64,000 nucleotides of DNA, taken from positions 109,696,256-109,760,255 of the forward strand of contig OY757917.1 of assembly GCA_963585895.1 (NCBI GenBank). The letters run 5' to 3'. The stretch is from Sepioteuthis lessoniana (lineage: Eukaryota > Mollusca > Cephalopoda > Myopsida > Loliginidae). This document shows positions 10,319 to 21,565 of the stretch, one piece after another (position 1 is the first letter of the stretch; each line of letters starts with the position of its first letter). The notes beneath the pieces are model-generated. The model saw only the letters and a program-made list of their open reading frames with translations, had not been told where the DNA came from and ran no database searches. The translations under genes and the position numbers were made by a program.

Positions 10319-11617
10319 TAATGTATCGTGGAATAATGTTATGTATCATCTCAGACAGACCAATTAAAAAAATGAAAAGAAACAGTCCTTATATTAAAGT
10401 AAAAGGTCCGCTGATAAAATATTTTGTTTCCTCTTCCATTTATGTTAGAAAGTAAAGACAATATTTGATACCGGCAGTTACTTTGATTTTATAGATACAT
10501 AGACAGAAAGATTGATATAGAGAAATATAGAGACGATTGAAACCTTCTCTGATGGATGTACTTCAAAAGAACTTAAGTTTTTCCAAAATTAAAAAAAATA
10601 TTGATGGTATTAAAGACCATAATAAGCGGCAAACAGCTATCCAATAACATTAAGACCAGCTTTTCACCCACCACGAGTATTTCGATTAATTTTCCTACAA
10701 AATGATTTCATCCTTCCAACTGTTGAAAAACTGCTAGGATTTCAAAGACAATTGCCGTCATAACAAAAACCAAACCATCAAACGAATCTACAGAGAAAAG
10801 CAAGATTCGCAGATATACGTCATTATTAACTTGTTACTACTTTTCAATCTGTGCGGCTTATTTCTTGTTTATAGCTTCTCATTCCAGACTGGGTAATTTT
10901 GGCAGTTAATATGCTTTCTCCTAACTTCCTCTTGTAAGTTTTCAGATTCATTCAGCAGAAACGGTATCTTGGGTGGTCTCCCCCAAAGCAGCTCGAAAAA
11001 TCACTCGCAGCATTTCAGATGTTACAGAAGTATATTTTAAAAAAATATAAACCAGCGGATATAACAGTGTTTTTGACTGTTCAGATTTGGTTTCTAAGTG
11101 CCTGGATTCTCTTTGAAGTTTTGACTTGTACTTCTGTTTTAATGATGTATAAAATCTCCTCCTTATTCCCTTTTGAGTTTATTTTAATTTACTACTGTCA
11201 AAGTGAAAAGAGGGTAACTGACATTTTTGTAAATATTCTGAGAGCCGTACCCATCACACCATAATGGACTCTGCTCACCTTTATTAGTACAGAGAGATTT
11301 CGCTGCCAGCCGAACAACACCGGAGTTATCCGAAACACTACAAGACTTGTTACCTTTTATATTTAACACTATCTTTCTCGCGCAATATAATCTGTTTACC
11401 TTGTACCGTGTCTGTGTTTTAATTAGTGACCCTTTCCGTGGCCACAATATACTAGCGACGAGCAACTCAAACGAAAAAAGGGACTCTCCAACAAGCAAAA
11501 GGGGTTAATCGCACAGCCGGAAAATGCTCCATAAAAATGTTGGGTTCAATTCCGGAGTTATTATCTATATTCTAAGCAAACATTTTTTACCTTCTCGGTG
11601 ATATCCTCTGTGTTTAT
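10319..11617. other. Unassigned interval
   Basis: AT-rich to about 11180, then a slightly GC-richer patch at 11230-11500 with a 104-codon minus-strand open frame (11184-11498) that I do not recognise. The patch has some look of an LTR on the minus strand (it begins TGTTGGAGAGTCCC), but I found no matching end or target duplication. Confidence 0.4.
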
Positions 11618-11740
11618 GATTGTTTCACTGATTGATTTTAATGGCATGTCAAAACGTCTACTACCATTTTCTTAGTTCATGCAGTCGCATCCATTGTACA
11701 TTCATATTTACATTAATTTATTTCTTAACTTTTTTCGCAT
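11618..11740 (+). repeat. Repeat G copy
   Basis: CACTGATTGATTTTAATGGC, ATGTCAAAACG, then CATTGTACATTCATATTTAC, collinear with 8773-8900. Confidence 0.55.
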
Positions 11741-12344
11741 TTTAATACAAATAATTCTAAATAGAGATGAAACCTGAAAAGATACTCGCACTTCAGGTCA
11801 GGATGGTAGCAATGGCAAGCTTCAGAGCACCAGATCTTCACAATTAGACACGGTTTACCGTTCTACCTAAGACACTCTTTTTTTCTTGGTAATTTAAAGG
11901 CATAATTTTCTTTAAAATATGTAAGTAAATGAGGGGAAAATAATTATTCATTTTTTTGAGTCAGGCTGCTGAGATCAGTAAAAATCAAGAATAAATGAGT
12001 TATGTTTAGCTTCCTTTTTTAATTGTATAACAATCTTTGAGGGTTATTTAATGACAAAGCAGTGTAGAACAATAGCAGTATTATATAACAAGTAACTAGG
12101 GTAAAAATGGGGTTCGCATTCAACGGTGGGATCGCAAAAGTGAAAATAATTGTGCAAATTGAATTTGTTTGCGACGATGTCACAGTTGAGCAAGTTCACA
12201 ACTACGCTACGGGAAATCACGATAAAAATAGTTCTTCTGAGAGAACTGTTATTGCTTCGAAATTGACTTGAGAGGTTAACAATTTGAGTCGAACTTTAAA
12301 AGCCCTACCCCACGTGTCACAAACACACTCACTCGTATAAAGTA
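11741..12344. other. No recognisable feature
   Basis: AT-rich sequence between repeat G and SINE-B; nothing gene-like. Confidence 0.45.
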
Positions 12345-12600
12345 CTGATGTTAAAATAACTCAACCTTATAAGTAATGGACACGGTGGTCCGAGTTCAAA
12401 TCGTAAATGAAGCATTTTGCATTTCACATACGTTTAATACACTTCAGAGAGGGATTAATCCAACTATTCTCCTTCTAGCTATGGGCAAATAGTAGAAGTG
12501 GACTCTTTTACTTTGGTATAACAACCCGTCGAGGAGAAGGAAAACTGAATTGAAACTCGCCTTAAAAACTGAACTTGTGTCTCATCCTGCTCGTGCAAAG
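12345..12600 (+). mobile_element. SINE-B copy
   Basis: B box GAGTTCAAATCG, central CTTCTAGCTATGGGCAAATA and tail GAAACTCGCCTTAAAAACTG then TTGTGTCTCATCCTGCTCG. It ends directly in a (TA)n(GA)n tract, which may have grown from its 3' tail. Confidence 0.75.
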
Positions 12601-12601
12601 C

Positions 12602-12642
<41 letters not shown>
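12602..12642. repeat. (TA)n(GA)n compound microsatellite
   Basis: TA units run into GA units immediately 3' of the SINE-B copy. Confidence 0.95.
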
Positions 12643-12892
12643 TCATGAAACATTTATATATGCATTGATTTCTTTTAAAAATTCTGTGACCGTATGATTG
12701 TCAAAAGGATAGAGAGAATTTACGAAATCAAACACTAAATCACCTGGTAAATATAATTTTCAACAGGAGAAAGTCCGGACATAAGAGTAACAATCCTCAT
12801 CAGTTATAGTGGCATGCCTTTAATAAATTATTTCACATGGTATACCTGTAGATGCATGCTGTTATTTAATACTTCGGTATCAATCATGTTTT

Positions 12893-13010
12893 CCTTCAGT
12901 TAATGGCACATTAAACTTCGAGCATTATTTGCACAGGAACAATAGTGTTACTATTTAACCTATAGCTGGAAAGGTTAAAGAAGTTCATGCCTCCTTGAAA
13001 GATAAAAATA
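12893..13010 (-). mobile_element. SINE-A 3' part, diverged
   Basis: On the plus strand it reads TTAATGGCACATTAAAC ... GAACAATAGTGTTACTATTTA then ACCTATAGCTGGAAAGGTTA, matching the reverse of the SINE-A tail and central block (compare 26236-26474). The hairpin is decayed. Confidence 0.65.
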
Positions 13011-13186
13011 CCCAACAAACAAGATGTGCTACAAGTTTCTTTTGATGCAGAGTTAAGATAGTGTGAATTCCTAGCTTTTCTTCTCTTAGATTAGCAACCT
13101 TACCAAAGCGAGAGAACCCGATCTGTCCTACTATCAATCTATGTATCAGAGAAAAATCGATGGAATCATGTCTTTCCCAAGACATT

Positions 13187-13290
13187 TAGCGTGAAGTGAA
13201 ACACAAACAGCTTCGCCCAGGATTTGAACTCGGGTCACCAATTTCATCAGCTACGCCGATAACCATTACTTTCAGAACCGATGTAATCGT
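13187..13290 (-). mobile_element. SINE-B head fragment
   Basis: The minus strand carries GGTTATCGGCGTAGC (A-box region) and GAGTTCAAATCCTGG (B box) followed by GTTTCACTTCACG, matching the 5' third of SINE-B. Confidence 0.6.
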
Positions 13291-13324
13291 AAGGACATTT
13301 CTTATACGGCTAGTGCTAAAGGGG

Positions 13325-13402
13325 CATAACGATAACTTAGCCAGAATCGAACTCGGTTCGACGGTTCTGTTTTACGCACCGTTGATCGTTTCACCACAAC
13401 GC
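13325..13402 (-). repeat. tRNA-like SINE head, family unclear
   Basis: The minus strand reads GTTGTGGTGAAACGATC (A-box-like TGGTGAAACG) and, about 45 nt later, GAGTTCGATTCTGGC (B box). Spacing fits a tRNA-like promoter. I could not fold a full cloverleaf, so a SINE head is more likely than a functional tRNA. Confidence 0.5.
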
Positions 13403-13950
13403 ACAACTGACTAGCACATAGAAAGCATTTCGAAAGTGCAGTCTCACTGCCAAATGTGCTGTGTGGCTTTTGATGGCAGCACATTTATCAAGAACCTACC
13501 GAGGCGCATATGCAAATAGCGTGTTTTGCAATCATTTTTCCTAAATGTTGCTGAGAGCTCTGTTCAAAGCAAGCAGAGTATTTGCAATTACACCATTCAC
13601 TTACACAAAATAAATTGATAAATAAATAAATTGATAAATAGCAAGAAAAAATAGCAAACAAAAGAAAAACAACAAAAACAAACAAAAAATATGAATGCAA
13701 TACGCCCACACAGAAAAACAGACTCATAATCCCACCCACCTAATATTTATAATCTTATCTATGCACATACGTACTAACACACAGACGTGGCTTGAATATG
13801 CACATGAGAATTATATATATATGCACACACCAGAAATGAAATGCAAAATCATTTAAATATATATGATGAAACCACCATTCGGAATTTCATGAAATCATAT
13901 ATATGTAGAGAGAGAGAGGGTTGTAATACAAAGAAACAGTGTCTGTGGTT

Positions 13951-13952
<2 letters not shown>

Positions 13953-13986
<34 letters not shown>
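13953..13986. repeat. (TA)n microsatellite
   Basis: Uninterrupted TA run. Confidence 0.95.
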
Positions 13987-13988
<2 letters not shown>

Positions 13989-14047
13989 CTAATCTTATAA
14001 ATAAACAGTGCTCGTAGGGTTCGTGTCAACGGGCTCGGAGTCTATCA

Positions 14048-14063
14048 GTGTGTGTGTGTGTGT
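14048..14063. repeat. (TG)n microsatellite
   Basis: Eight TG units. Confidence 0.9.
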
Positions 14064-14793
14064 AGAAATGAATAAGATTTTATTTCTACACAGATATACT
14101 ATGACAAAATTAGAAAAAATAAGCGGTGTCAAAAATCTGTGTACATCTCTGCTTCATCTTGAAAATCGTAGTGAACTCTGACTTATTTTATATACATTCT
14201 AACAATAGACTCTAACAAATACACGGTATTTTTTCGCTCAAAAAAGATTAAATTTGTCATTGTGTTACATCATTTGAGTGCATCTAAAGGATTCAGTTTC
14301 TTTGATAAGCTTCATTCTCTGAAAGTAGAAAACTAGACTCATTTAGTTGCTTGTTAGCCCTTTTAATTCGTATCAACATAAAATTTGAACAAAATTTCAT
14401 TTTTGTTCATAACAAATGCTAAAATTTGATTTAGTTCAAAGGATTTGTTTCATCAATAATGTGAGTTGTTAATTTTATTCGAACTGCTATTCGATGCATC
14501 CGAAACACTAAACATATTTCAATCATTGTTTACTTTTGCTATGAACAGTTGAACATTTTACTGGTTTGCAAATAATCATGGCGAAAAAAAAAAAAGGCAA
14601 AAATATAAAATACTAACAAAATTTAAGACAAAGTTTCAATCAAGTGGTCAGCTAATAATATACTGTTGGGAGTCATTATGTTTGGACCATCAACGTGAAA
14701 AATTCTAACATGTTTGATTTCTGCTTTTAATTTATATTTTGAATATGCCTAGAAGCAGATACATGTAACTGCAGATTTCCCAACAATTAATAA

Positions 14794-14819
14794 ACGCGCG
14801 CGCACACACACACACACAC
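14794..14819. repeat. (CG)n(CA)n compound microsatellite
   Basis: A short alternating CG run passes directly into CA units; alternating purine-pyrimidine throughout. Confidence 0.9.
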
Positions 14820-15189
14820 CTCACATATTCAAAATATACATTTGCAAATGTATTGAGACTGATTAAGTCACGTTTATTGTCGAACTCAGCAAAAAAAATT
14901 GAGGGATTACAATGACATGTAAAATTGTTTATAAGTTTTAATTTTCTTCTTAACAAAACGTAGATAAATGTATATGTTTCTTGCAGATTATGATGCAATG
15001 AAAACATTTTGAGGTATTGCAAAAATCTGCAGCATTAAAAGTCTGCAATTAAAAATAAAATTGGTTCAATCTGTTGCCAAAATATATATATAATGTTTTA
15101 TTGGCTACATATTCCTATTTTAATAGCACATTTTCAATGCTGTCGATGAGGGAGAACATGTGGCTCACATACCTGACAATGACATCAAA

Positions 15190-15276
15190 ATAAGCGAGTA
15201 CGTGCACCAGTAGTGCTATTACGTTCAGTTTTAGAGTAAAGTTATGAAATTCCCTACCCCAGCTTTGGGTTAATAA
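15190..15276 (+). mobile_element. SINE-A 5' part, interrupted by LINE-D
   Basis: GAGTACGTGCACCAG (B-box region), GTGCTATTACGTTCAGTTTT and CCCCAGCTTTGGGTTAATAA match the head and central block of SINE-A (48573-48670). The element resumes at 15897 after an inserted LINE-D fragment. Confidence 0.7.
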
Positions 15277-15895
15277 TCATCATCATCATGTCGTGCTGCC
15301 AGCACGGATATCCCTGACCCTCTCTCGCAACTTCTCCCTATCATTCATCGTTTTTGGCAGGTCCTCAGGGTTACATCCCGTATCCTCACATAGCTACTGT
15401 ATGTTTGTTCGAGCTGGTCGTCCTGCTTTTGCTTGGCCAAATGCGGGGGTCCATAGGAGTACATCACTGATGAGTTAGTCCTTGCTTCTCCAGCAGTGTC
15501 CTGCGTGTCTGGTTCGTCTAACTTGTATAGTTTTCGTGATGGGAGGCAAGTGGCCGTATAGTTGGTGTCTTGTGGGGTGTTGACGCCAGGACTTGTTCAA
15601 TATTGCTCTCAATATTCTTGTGTAATTGCTGTCTAGTTTCTTCTTCAGCCGTTTAGTTAGCGTCCAAGTAGTGCATCCATATAGTAGTATCGATACAACT
15701 GCTGCCTGGAAGAAACTGATTCATTTTATCGGTCAGGTCTGATTTCCATATGATCGAGAGCCTATCGATAGCTGTCCATGCTTTCGTTAGTCGTGTGTCG
15801 AAGTCTTTTTCGGTTAATGAGATGCTGCTTCCTTGGTAGGTGAATTTGTCAACTAGTTTCAGAGAGGCTCCGTCTCGTGTGGTAATGTCGCCAGT
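15277..15895 (-). pseudogene. LINE-D 3' fragment inserted in a SINE-A
   Basis: Minus-strand reverse transcriptase C-terminus. Around 15840-15875 the frame reads LVDKFTYQGSSI, followed by a DFDTRLTKAWTAIDRL segment and IWKSDLTDKMN (about 15720-15820). Further on are QLYGHLPPITKTIQVRRTRH and the end of the ORF near 15295. The terminal text is a hairpin (CGTGCTGGCAGCACG) plus (TGA)n, seen as ATCATCATCATCATG on the plus strand. In-frame stops and frame changes show it is dead. It is 5'-truncated, as usual for target-primed LINE insertions. Confidence 0.8.
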
Positions 15896-15896
15896 T

Positions 15897-15972
15897 TGAA
15901 TTCTACAAATATAGCATTAGAATCAAATAACCCAGAAAGTTTGATATACCGTCAACAAAGAGACCAAACCAA
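15897..15972 (+). mobile_element. SINE-A 3' part, downstream of LINE-D insert
   Basis: ATAGCATTAGAATCAAATAA, then AGTTTGATATACCGTC and GAGACCAAACCAAG, corresponding to the hairpin tail and CCAAA end of SINE-A. With 15190-15276 it forms one SINE-A split by the LINE-D copy. Confidence 0.7.
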
Positions 15973-16169
15973 GTAATACTGCCGATTCTGGTTATGAATA
16001 AATCTGATATCCATTTTAATTACTTAATTTTTTGTTATAAATCTTAAAATCATGGAATATTTTGAACTTTTTAACAAAAAAAATAAACCAAAAAAACGGT
16101 AATATTTTACCCATAAAGATGTATGGTTACAAGCAGCAATGCAGTAATATAACACAAACGAAATACAAA

Positions 16170-16840
16170 AGTGGCATGGTTGAATGGTGAAGGTTATCTA
16201 CTGGGAATCGTGAAAGAACTTGAAAGTTCACCTAAAAGACAAATGTTATACGCAAAAACCATATTCTGCCTAGGAAGAAATGGCATAATATTTGCAGAAA
16301 CTTTGAGATGAAAACGGATTACTTCATCCCGTACATCGGATCAGAGCTGCTCTTAAAAAAGAAAAAAAAAAATTAAAAAATGTTGACAACTAATTTTTCA
16401 GCTCCATATGACTACTGATTGAAAATGAAAACGCGGAAAGATTGACAAGTACTTGAATCTTGACCGTGATTTGTAAAAAAAAAACCTATTGAACATGAAA
16501 ATGACAGTTACCCTAATTGTAGAGTTTGCTCTTCGCACGGTTACTGAATGTCTGAAAAAGATATGGAAACTAGAAATCAGAGGAACAATAAAAAAAAATC
16601 AGGACCACATCAATATTAAGCTAGAATACTTAGAAGAGTCCTGGAGACCCGTAGAAAGTTCTTGCCACTCAACCTTCAATGAAAAACCACCAGATAAAAT
16701 TAATGAAAAAAAAATCAACAGAGTGAAAATAATAACAAAAACATATACCATAAAACGCTATGGGGATGGGTTTAGTGCTGCAGTTATCGATTCGTTTGGT
16801 GAAAATCCATTAAGGGCCTCTTGGTAGCAATTCAGGTGAA
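16170..16840 (+). pseudogene. LINE-F C-terminal fragment
   Basis: A 112-codon frame (16489-16827) covers the end. It contains NMKMTVTLIVEFALRTV (about 16492-16542) and WKLEIRGTIKK (16567-16599), matching the WNMKVTVIPIV-GALG and LEIRGRIETIQTTALL segments seen in other copies. A different frame then gives ILRRVLET-like and LLPLN-like text, so a frameshift is present. Upstream DNA (16170-16480) aligns with 23345-23600. LINE proteins with this C-terminus are known widely in invertebrates; clade not assigned. Confidence 0.65.
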
Positions 16841-18256
16841 GATCAAAAATCGATGCCTCGGTAGTTTCATAGCAAAAAGGGTAACTGCGTTTATATTATC
16901 GCGTTATTACATTTTGATATTTTAAAATATATTTTTGGCGGAAAATTTCTGCATTTTTCTCCTCTTTTTGGGGTGAAAAAAATAAGATGATAATCGATTC
17001 ATTTATAATTACATTTTACTCCTTCACATTTCTTTTTTTTTCTCTCTCGTGGCCCTGAAGCTGCGTCCTTTAACACGCGAACCACTGTAATATTTCTGAT
17101 CACGTTGCGTCGCTTTCATTTCCTCCTTCCCATCGGAGCGTCAACGATAGATGCAACAGACAGTGACTGCTTGATTGGTTGGCTGACTTTAAACACTTTA
17201 GTTGGCCAAGCATTCATTCCAGCGAGGACCCTCAGATGAATTAATGAGAGAGAGAGAGAGAGCAATTTCCAAGTAAACTTAAAATAGGGAAGGTCTAATA
17301 AAAGATTTTAAAAAAGGCAGGCCTGATTCCCATCAGAGTTAGATTCAATTCATTTTTTATCTTATTATCTCTTAATTTAATAAAGGTTTTCTCTTCCCCC
17401 CCCCAAAAAAAAAACCAAGACAGTTTTTAGCGTGCAGTACAGCAGTTTGGAAATAAGCCAAAGTTAGTTAAGGACATCACTGAACAGTTTTAGTACAGTT
17501 TTAATTTCGTTAGAACGTTTCTAACTTCCGTTAAGACTTAATATTTGTTGATATTCTTTTAAAATGGAGAAAACGTAGATCTCATTCAATAACTTACTTG
17601 TTGACATCGTCAGTATATGTCGACTATCGCCTCCAGAGGGATTAAAAAACCCAAAGTTGTGGGTCACTAAACTGGAACGATGAGAAAGTACAATGGAAGA
17701 ATTCTTATCAAATAAAAATAATCTTCGACCAGTTGTAGGATTTCCCGTCGGTAATAATTCTTAGTTAACAATTATAGCTTTAAGTAACTATTTTTGATTA
17801 AAATAATTTGCATATTTAAATTTTACCACTATTGCCATAATTACAAAAATACCTATTTCCATACATACGAACATACGTGTTTCACTACATTCAAACACAC
17901 GCTTTCCCATACTTAAAAAAACTTATTTCCATACATACGAAAAGAATTATCCCTGTAAATGCGAATAAAAATGTTCCACAGGATGTTATATCGGGAGAAG
18001 GTATTTATTAGACAAACTTATTTACCGTTTGATAAAAGCAATATGGCTACAATTGAAATTCCAAGTATGATTGTCCCTTAATACCGGCGAGTGTCTAAGA
18101 GTTGCAACAAGTGACGATTAACAGTTCTTCCATTTTCTGAGTATCTTTACTTTTTTTATCATAACTGCCAGATCCAATCTGACCGAAAGTGGCTGTACCT
18201 GTTATGACGCTATCTATGCGTTAAATAAATCTGTACTTATTTGTATTTGATAGGAA
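16841..18256. other. No recognisable gene; mixed interval
   Basis: AT-rich with a moderately GC-richer patch at 17045-17235 containing several CpGs. Near 17852 and 17922 the text CTATTTCCATACATACGAA occurs twice within a short degenerate array. No domain is recognisable. Confidence 0.45.
17246..17262. repeat. (GA)n microsatellite
   Basis: Eight GA units. Confidence 0.9.
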
Positions 18257-18364
18257 TTGCTTAATTCTTTTTCTTTGTGTTGTTTTAGTCGCTCCTTTGT
18301 GGTATCCGACAAAGAAGTAATAACTCAGAAAACTTTAACAACTCTAAGACAACAAAATTTTCAA

Positions 18365-18860
18365 AGGATACTGGCTAAAATGGGTAAGAAAGGAAATTTC
18401 GAGTCAGAAATGGAATTATCAAAAGAAAATTGGTTCAAATGGAAAAGGGCAAGGTCAAATCAGAAATGGAATTGTCAAAGAATACTGGCTCAAATGGACA
18501 AAAAGGGTAAGGTCAAGTCAGAAATGGAACTGTCACAGGATACCGGCTCAAAGGGAAGGGCAAGGTCAAGTCAGAAATAGAATAGTCAAAGGATACTGAC
18601 TCAAATGGATGAGAAGGGCAAGGTCAAGTCAGAAATGGAATAGTCAGAGGATATTGTCTCAAGTGGACATGAAGCGCAAGGTCAAGTCAAAAATGGAATA
18701 GTCAAAGGATACTGGCTCAAATGGACGAGAAGGGCAAGGTCAAATCAGAAACGAAATTGTCAAAAGATACTGGCTCCAATGGACGAGAAAGTCAGAAATG
18801 AAATTGTCAGAAGAAACTTGGCTCAAATAGAAAAGAGAAAGGTCAAGTCAGAAATGGATG
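18365..18860. repeat. 58-bp minisatellite, about 8 diverged units
   Basis: The marker AAGGTCAAGTCAGAAATGGA recurs with its AGGTC at 18452, 18510, 18563, 18621, 18679, 18737 and 18840: a 58-bp period with one 53-bp step and a final pair totalling 103 bp. Each unit continues TAGTCAAAGGATACTGGCTC and AAATGGACGAGAAGGGC. The period is not a multiple of three, so the 107-codon frame at 18257-18580 is incidental. Units are noticeably more diverged than in the 31-bp array. Confidence 0.9.
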
Positions 18861-18954
18861 TGTAATCTGGTCAGTGATGAGGATAATATCCTTCAATTTG
18901 CGCAAAAAAAATAACGGCGTTGAGAAGATAGGAAGACAAGTAACTGTATACGTA

Positions 18955-21215
18955 TCATCCTAATCAAGTCATACTGACAGCGTGAACTTCACTGACTTTC
19001 TTGACTTTTATTTCTATGATTAATACATCTTGGTAAAACGTCTTGAACATTCAGTCTATGCACAGAGCAGATATGTACAAATCTTTAATGACCGGCCAAT
19101 ACTGTCTCGTTTCTGAGTAGAAGACCATAAGAAAATGTTATAAGTGAGTTCGATCTTAATTTTCTAGGAATTATCCAATGTTTGTTTTGTAATTCTTGAT
19201 TGGTTGGTGAGATGGGAATTAAAGAAATGTATAGTTGCTGTTTTGTGGGATGTTGATTACAGGATTAGTTCAAAACAGCATGCAGTATTGAGTAGTTCCA
19301 ATCTAGCTTTTATTCCATATGTTTTTGAATATCCATGCGATGTATCTATACAGCAGTATTGACACACCAACAGCTTGGAAAAAAGCTCGTTTAATTTTGT
19401 CGGACAGATCAGACTTCCATATCATTAATATACAACTAATAGCAGTCCATGCCAACACGAGGTGTATGTTGATATCACTTTCAGTAGATGAGATATTGTT
19501 GGTCAGGTATGGGAACTAGTCTACAAATTTTTGAGGCCTGCCACTTAAGGTGGATATAAATCCTTCTCGTTGACAACACAGAAATTCTGTTTTATTTTCG
19601 TTCATATAGACGCCTTTGACACTTTCTGCTTGCATCGGCCTATGTAGTTGAGATTCGCATTGAGCAGGTGTATATCCATGAAGTGCCAAATTATCTGCGT
19701 AGTCTGTATCTGTTTTAATGTCTGGAGTAGATCGTATGTTTCTTGCTGTTTATTAATGTAAAACCATTTTCTTTAACTAGATCTATCGACGTTCTAAGTT
19801 TGTATTCTAGTTAGATTATAAACGAATATCGCACACCTTGCAAAACCCCTGTGAAAATATCGAAATTGTTTGTGTCTCCATCAGTTGATAGAAATAGTGA
19901 TTCCTTTTATTGTAAAGCATTATTATAGATCTCAAAATTTCGTTGGGGGAGGCCATATACTACTATTGTTTCTTCCATCTTCTTTTTGAGTATGGAATAA
20001 AATGCTTTCAAGAAATCTACTAATGTGTTTCCTCAAGATTTTATGCGTACTCCTAAGATAATTCGGTTGGCTTTCAGGTATCAATATATTCATGAATTAA
20101 CTTTTTGGACAACTGTTGTAATTTTTCCCCATAACTTTTTTTTCAGTTCGGATTTGGTCGAGGAGCAAAGCATTATAAAGATTATCAGCTTTAGCCGTAA
20201 AAATGTTGACTCTGTAGTTCTTTGTGATTCTGAGTTCACGTTTTTAGAAGAAGGTGAAGGTGCAGCCTTCTGTTCTTTTCTCTTTGATGTTATGTCTATA
20301 GACGCGTTATATAATCGAAAAAGTATATCATCAAATTTCTTTGACTTCCGTTGGTGTGGGGTATTTTGTCTTCAGAGGAGAATTCTTGGGAGATTCTGAA
20401 AACGATCTTTCCGGTTCTGTATTTTTGCTTCTTGGCTGTCAGCTTTTAGTTTTGGTCTCGAGGTTCTATACATTCCGGTCATTTCATTCACTGTCTTTTA
20501 AGCTAAAAGTGATCATCTACAACCAAGTTTTTGATCTTTTGACTTGGTTTTATATATAATCTAGTTGTTCTTGATATAAATTAGTTTTCTCTGAGCTTTA
20601 AGATTTTGGCTGTGGCCATTTACTGGGATATTTTTATCAAATAAGATTATTTTTTCACGTCATCTTGCTTTCTCTCTAATTGCTGTTCTTTTCAAATAAA
20701 CAAAACATTTAGTTTGGTTAGTATACACACGGCAGCAGCTTCTATAAGGATGCTACCAAATGTTCATATGTATATTTCCATCTTGTCTTATTTGAGTATT
20801 CATGTCTCCATCAAAGATTTGAACGTTGTTTTTGGGATTATGTCCGAATGGGAAGATAGCTCGTTGTTAAAGGCGACGTTGTTTGTTTCATCCCTCAAAT
20901 TGGTGGATTTGTAGCCAGACAGGATTGGTGAGCCTGAGATGCATTTAAATGAAGCGCACATTCTCTGCTGGTTTCTCGCTATGATATATTGTGATTTTAG
21001 GGCACAAGATCTGAAAAAAAAACAACATGCATCCATCTCCTCTTACGGTATTGACGGTGCCTTTCCTAGCTGATGCCGAGACTAGTATCATTGTATTTTG
21101 ATTCTAGTTCGTTGTGGTCGCATCTTTGTTCTCTTAAATATATGTCAGCCTGTTTAATGATTTACTCTGATTAAAGACCTAATATTAAATGTCACTATGT
21201 TAACGTTTTTGCATC
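18955..21215 (-). pseudogene. LINE-D, longest copy (EN + RT + C-terminus)
   Basis: A 2.3-kb minus-strand relic of an endonuclease/reverse-transcriptase LINE. Order from the 5' end: an APE endonuclease start at about 21170-21206 (NIVTFNIRSL); a middle endonuclease stretch at 20800-21000 (TNLRDETNNVAFNNELSSH, then a GDMN-like motif in another frame); reverse transcriptase segments at about 19920-20030 (TLVDFLKAFYSILKKKMEE) and 19790-19860 (FDIFTGVLQG); the catalytic box at 19690-19701, which reads YADN instead of YADD; and the C-terminal WTAI ... IWKSDLSDKIKRAFFQAV at 19350-19450. The 3' end lies near 18955 in decayed (TGA)n text. Many stops and frameshifts, so it is inactive. Short plus-strand frames over it are antisense shadows. 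Confidence 0.8.
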
Positions 21216-21227
21216 AAATAATTTGGT

Positions 21228-21565
21228 GGCCGAGTTGACTGAATATTCTGAATACACCGACTGCTTCTCTGTAGAGGGATAAGACTCCCCCAACGGGTGT
21301 CCTCATCTGATGATGTGGCTTCAGTAATGCTGGAGCTTTGCGAAATGCGGATTACCCTTTCATTACCATCTTCCCAGGTATACTCTTGCCCTGAGTGGTA
21401 GCATCTGATAGGGTCCTATCTATGGTTCCAATAGAACTAATGTGTGTTATTACGCTAAAATGTATTGCTTACAATTATCTAATTTTATATTTAACAGTGG
21501 GTAAGCGAAAAAAATCTGTTCTTATGCTAAACTGAATTGTTTAAAATATAACTATTTTACACTTA
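21228..21565 (+). mobile_element. Family E repeat, first of a tandem pair
   Basis: TGGCCGAGTTGACTGAATAT, TACACCGACTGCTTCTCTGT, CTTCAGTAATGCTGGAGCTT and TGATAGGGTCCTATCTATGG are collinear with family E. It lacks the 3' hairpin and runs directly into a second copy. Confidence 0.7.

Larger units (their letters stand above)
13403..15189. other. Microsatellite-rich, otherwise featureless interval
   Basis: Contains the TA, TG and CA tracts listed separately and AT-rich filler. The short minus-strand frames (13488-13739, 14732-15022) are low-complexity and run through simple repeats. Confidence 0.5.

Noticed and set aside
11230-11500. Possible solo LTR on the minus strand starting TGTTGGAGAGTCCC
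   Set aside because: No matching CA end with a target duplication, no second LTR and no primer-binding site seen.
18257-18580. 107-codon frame with Lys/Glu-rich repeated protein
   Set aside because: Generated by the 58-bp minisatellite, whose period is not a multiple of three; units change frame.
20025-20399. 124-codon plus-strand open frame
   Set aside because: It is antisense to the LINE-D reverse transcriptase relic.
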